NCBI GenBank assembly: GCA_017431185.1
Contig: JAFRLP010000411.1
Span: 1 to 6,564, forward strand
Origin: Victivallales bacterium
GTDB lineage: Bacteria; Verrucomicrobiota; Lentisphaeria; Oligosphaerales; Oligosphaeraceae
Direction of reading: 5' to 3'
Length of the DNA stretch: 6,564 bases
Below, piece by piece: positions 6,517 through 6,564 of the stretch. Position 1 is the first letter of the stretch. Every line of letters starts with the position of its first letter. A program made the position numbers and the translations under genes. The notes under the pieces are model-generated. The model was not told the DNA's origin. It searched no databases and saw nothing but the letters and a program-made list of their open reading frames with translations.

Positions 6517-6535
6517 GGCCGCGCGGCGCGCGGCC
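6517..6535. repeat. GC-rich inverted repeat, 8-bp stem with GGC loop
   Basis: GGCCGCGC-GGC-GCGCGGCC is a perfect 8-bp inverted repeat with a 3-nt loop, entirely G and C. No T-run follows it on either strand. It could be the stem of a terminator for a gene beyond the right edge, part of a dispersed palindromic element, or a chance feature of GC-rich sequence. Confidence 0.5.
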
Positions 6536-6564
6536 TGCCAAACCTGTCTGTGAAACCAGGCACA

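Larger units (their letters stand above)
6186..6564. other. Intergenic region with operon leader, promoter and palindromes
   Basis: This 379-nt stretch holds no gene I can support. Short open frames on both strands have no family features, and several run across the likely promoter. Going upstream from the EIIA start it contains a leader of about 110 nt, an AT-rich promoter-like island (6304-6333), a repeat with three TTGGGCA-type half-sites (6341-6371) and three GC-rich inverted repeats. The gene upstream of this region is outside the window, so its direction is unknown. No tRNA or other RNA gene is evident. Confidence 0.7.

Noticed and set aside
6464..6535. The two perfect GC-rich hairpins read as intrinsic terminators
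   Set aside because: Neither is followed by a run of T on either strand, and the neighbouring gene they would terminate is not visible.

Overview
The window is the 5' part of one minus-strand operon for a bacterial V/A-type (vacuolar/archaeal-type) ATPase, read from right to left. Its genes, in transcription order, are a stand-alone PTS EIIA domain protein (PtsN/fructose family), peripheral-stalk subunit G/H, subunit C, membrane subunit I, proteolipid subunit K, subunit F, peripheral-stalk subunit E and catalytic subunit A. Subunit A runs off the left edge with its last third missing. Subunits B and D, needed for a complete enzyme, are not in the window and are presumably just beyond the left edge. 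Gaps between genes are 1-38 nt, with one stop/start overlap, so the set is very probably a single transcript with translational coupling.

Region by region: 1-1017 subunit A (partial), 1056-1679 E, 1679-2008 F, 2017-2340 K, 2342-4348 I, 4351-5385 C, 5406-5723 G/H, 5730-6185 EIIA. The final 379 bases (6186-6564) hold no convincing gene. They contain a leader, a plausible sigma70-like promoter in an AT-rich island (6304-6333), a three-half-site TTGGGCA/TGCCCAA repeat just upstream of it (6341-6371), and three GC-rich palindromes (6423-6437, 6464-6483, 6517-6535).

Working together: A would form the catalytic A3B3 head with B. F and D form the central rotor shaft, which docks through C onto the K ring. 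I carries the two ion half-channels beside the ring, and E with G/H forms the peripheral stalks that hold the head to I. The K subunit is a signal peptide plus a single two-helix hairpin, as in Thermus. It keeps the ion-binding glutamate but lacks the Gln and Thr ligands of the Na+ type, which suggests proton coupling. Whether the enzyme makes or hydrolyses ATP cannot be decided from this sequence.

The organism is a GC-rich bacterium. The coding style, the bacterial V-type ATPase and the GC-rich intergenic palindromes would fit the PVC superphylum (Lentisphaerae, Kiritimatiellae, Planctomycetes) or a neighbouring phylum such as Hydrogenedentes. This is an impression, not a demonstrated assignment. 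The window is mostly a well-known machine. The unusual points are the EIIA gene at the head of the operon, the gene order (G-C-I-K-F-E-A rather than G-I-K-E-C-F-A), the altered P-loop of subunit A and the structured upstream region.
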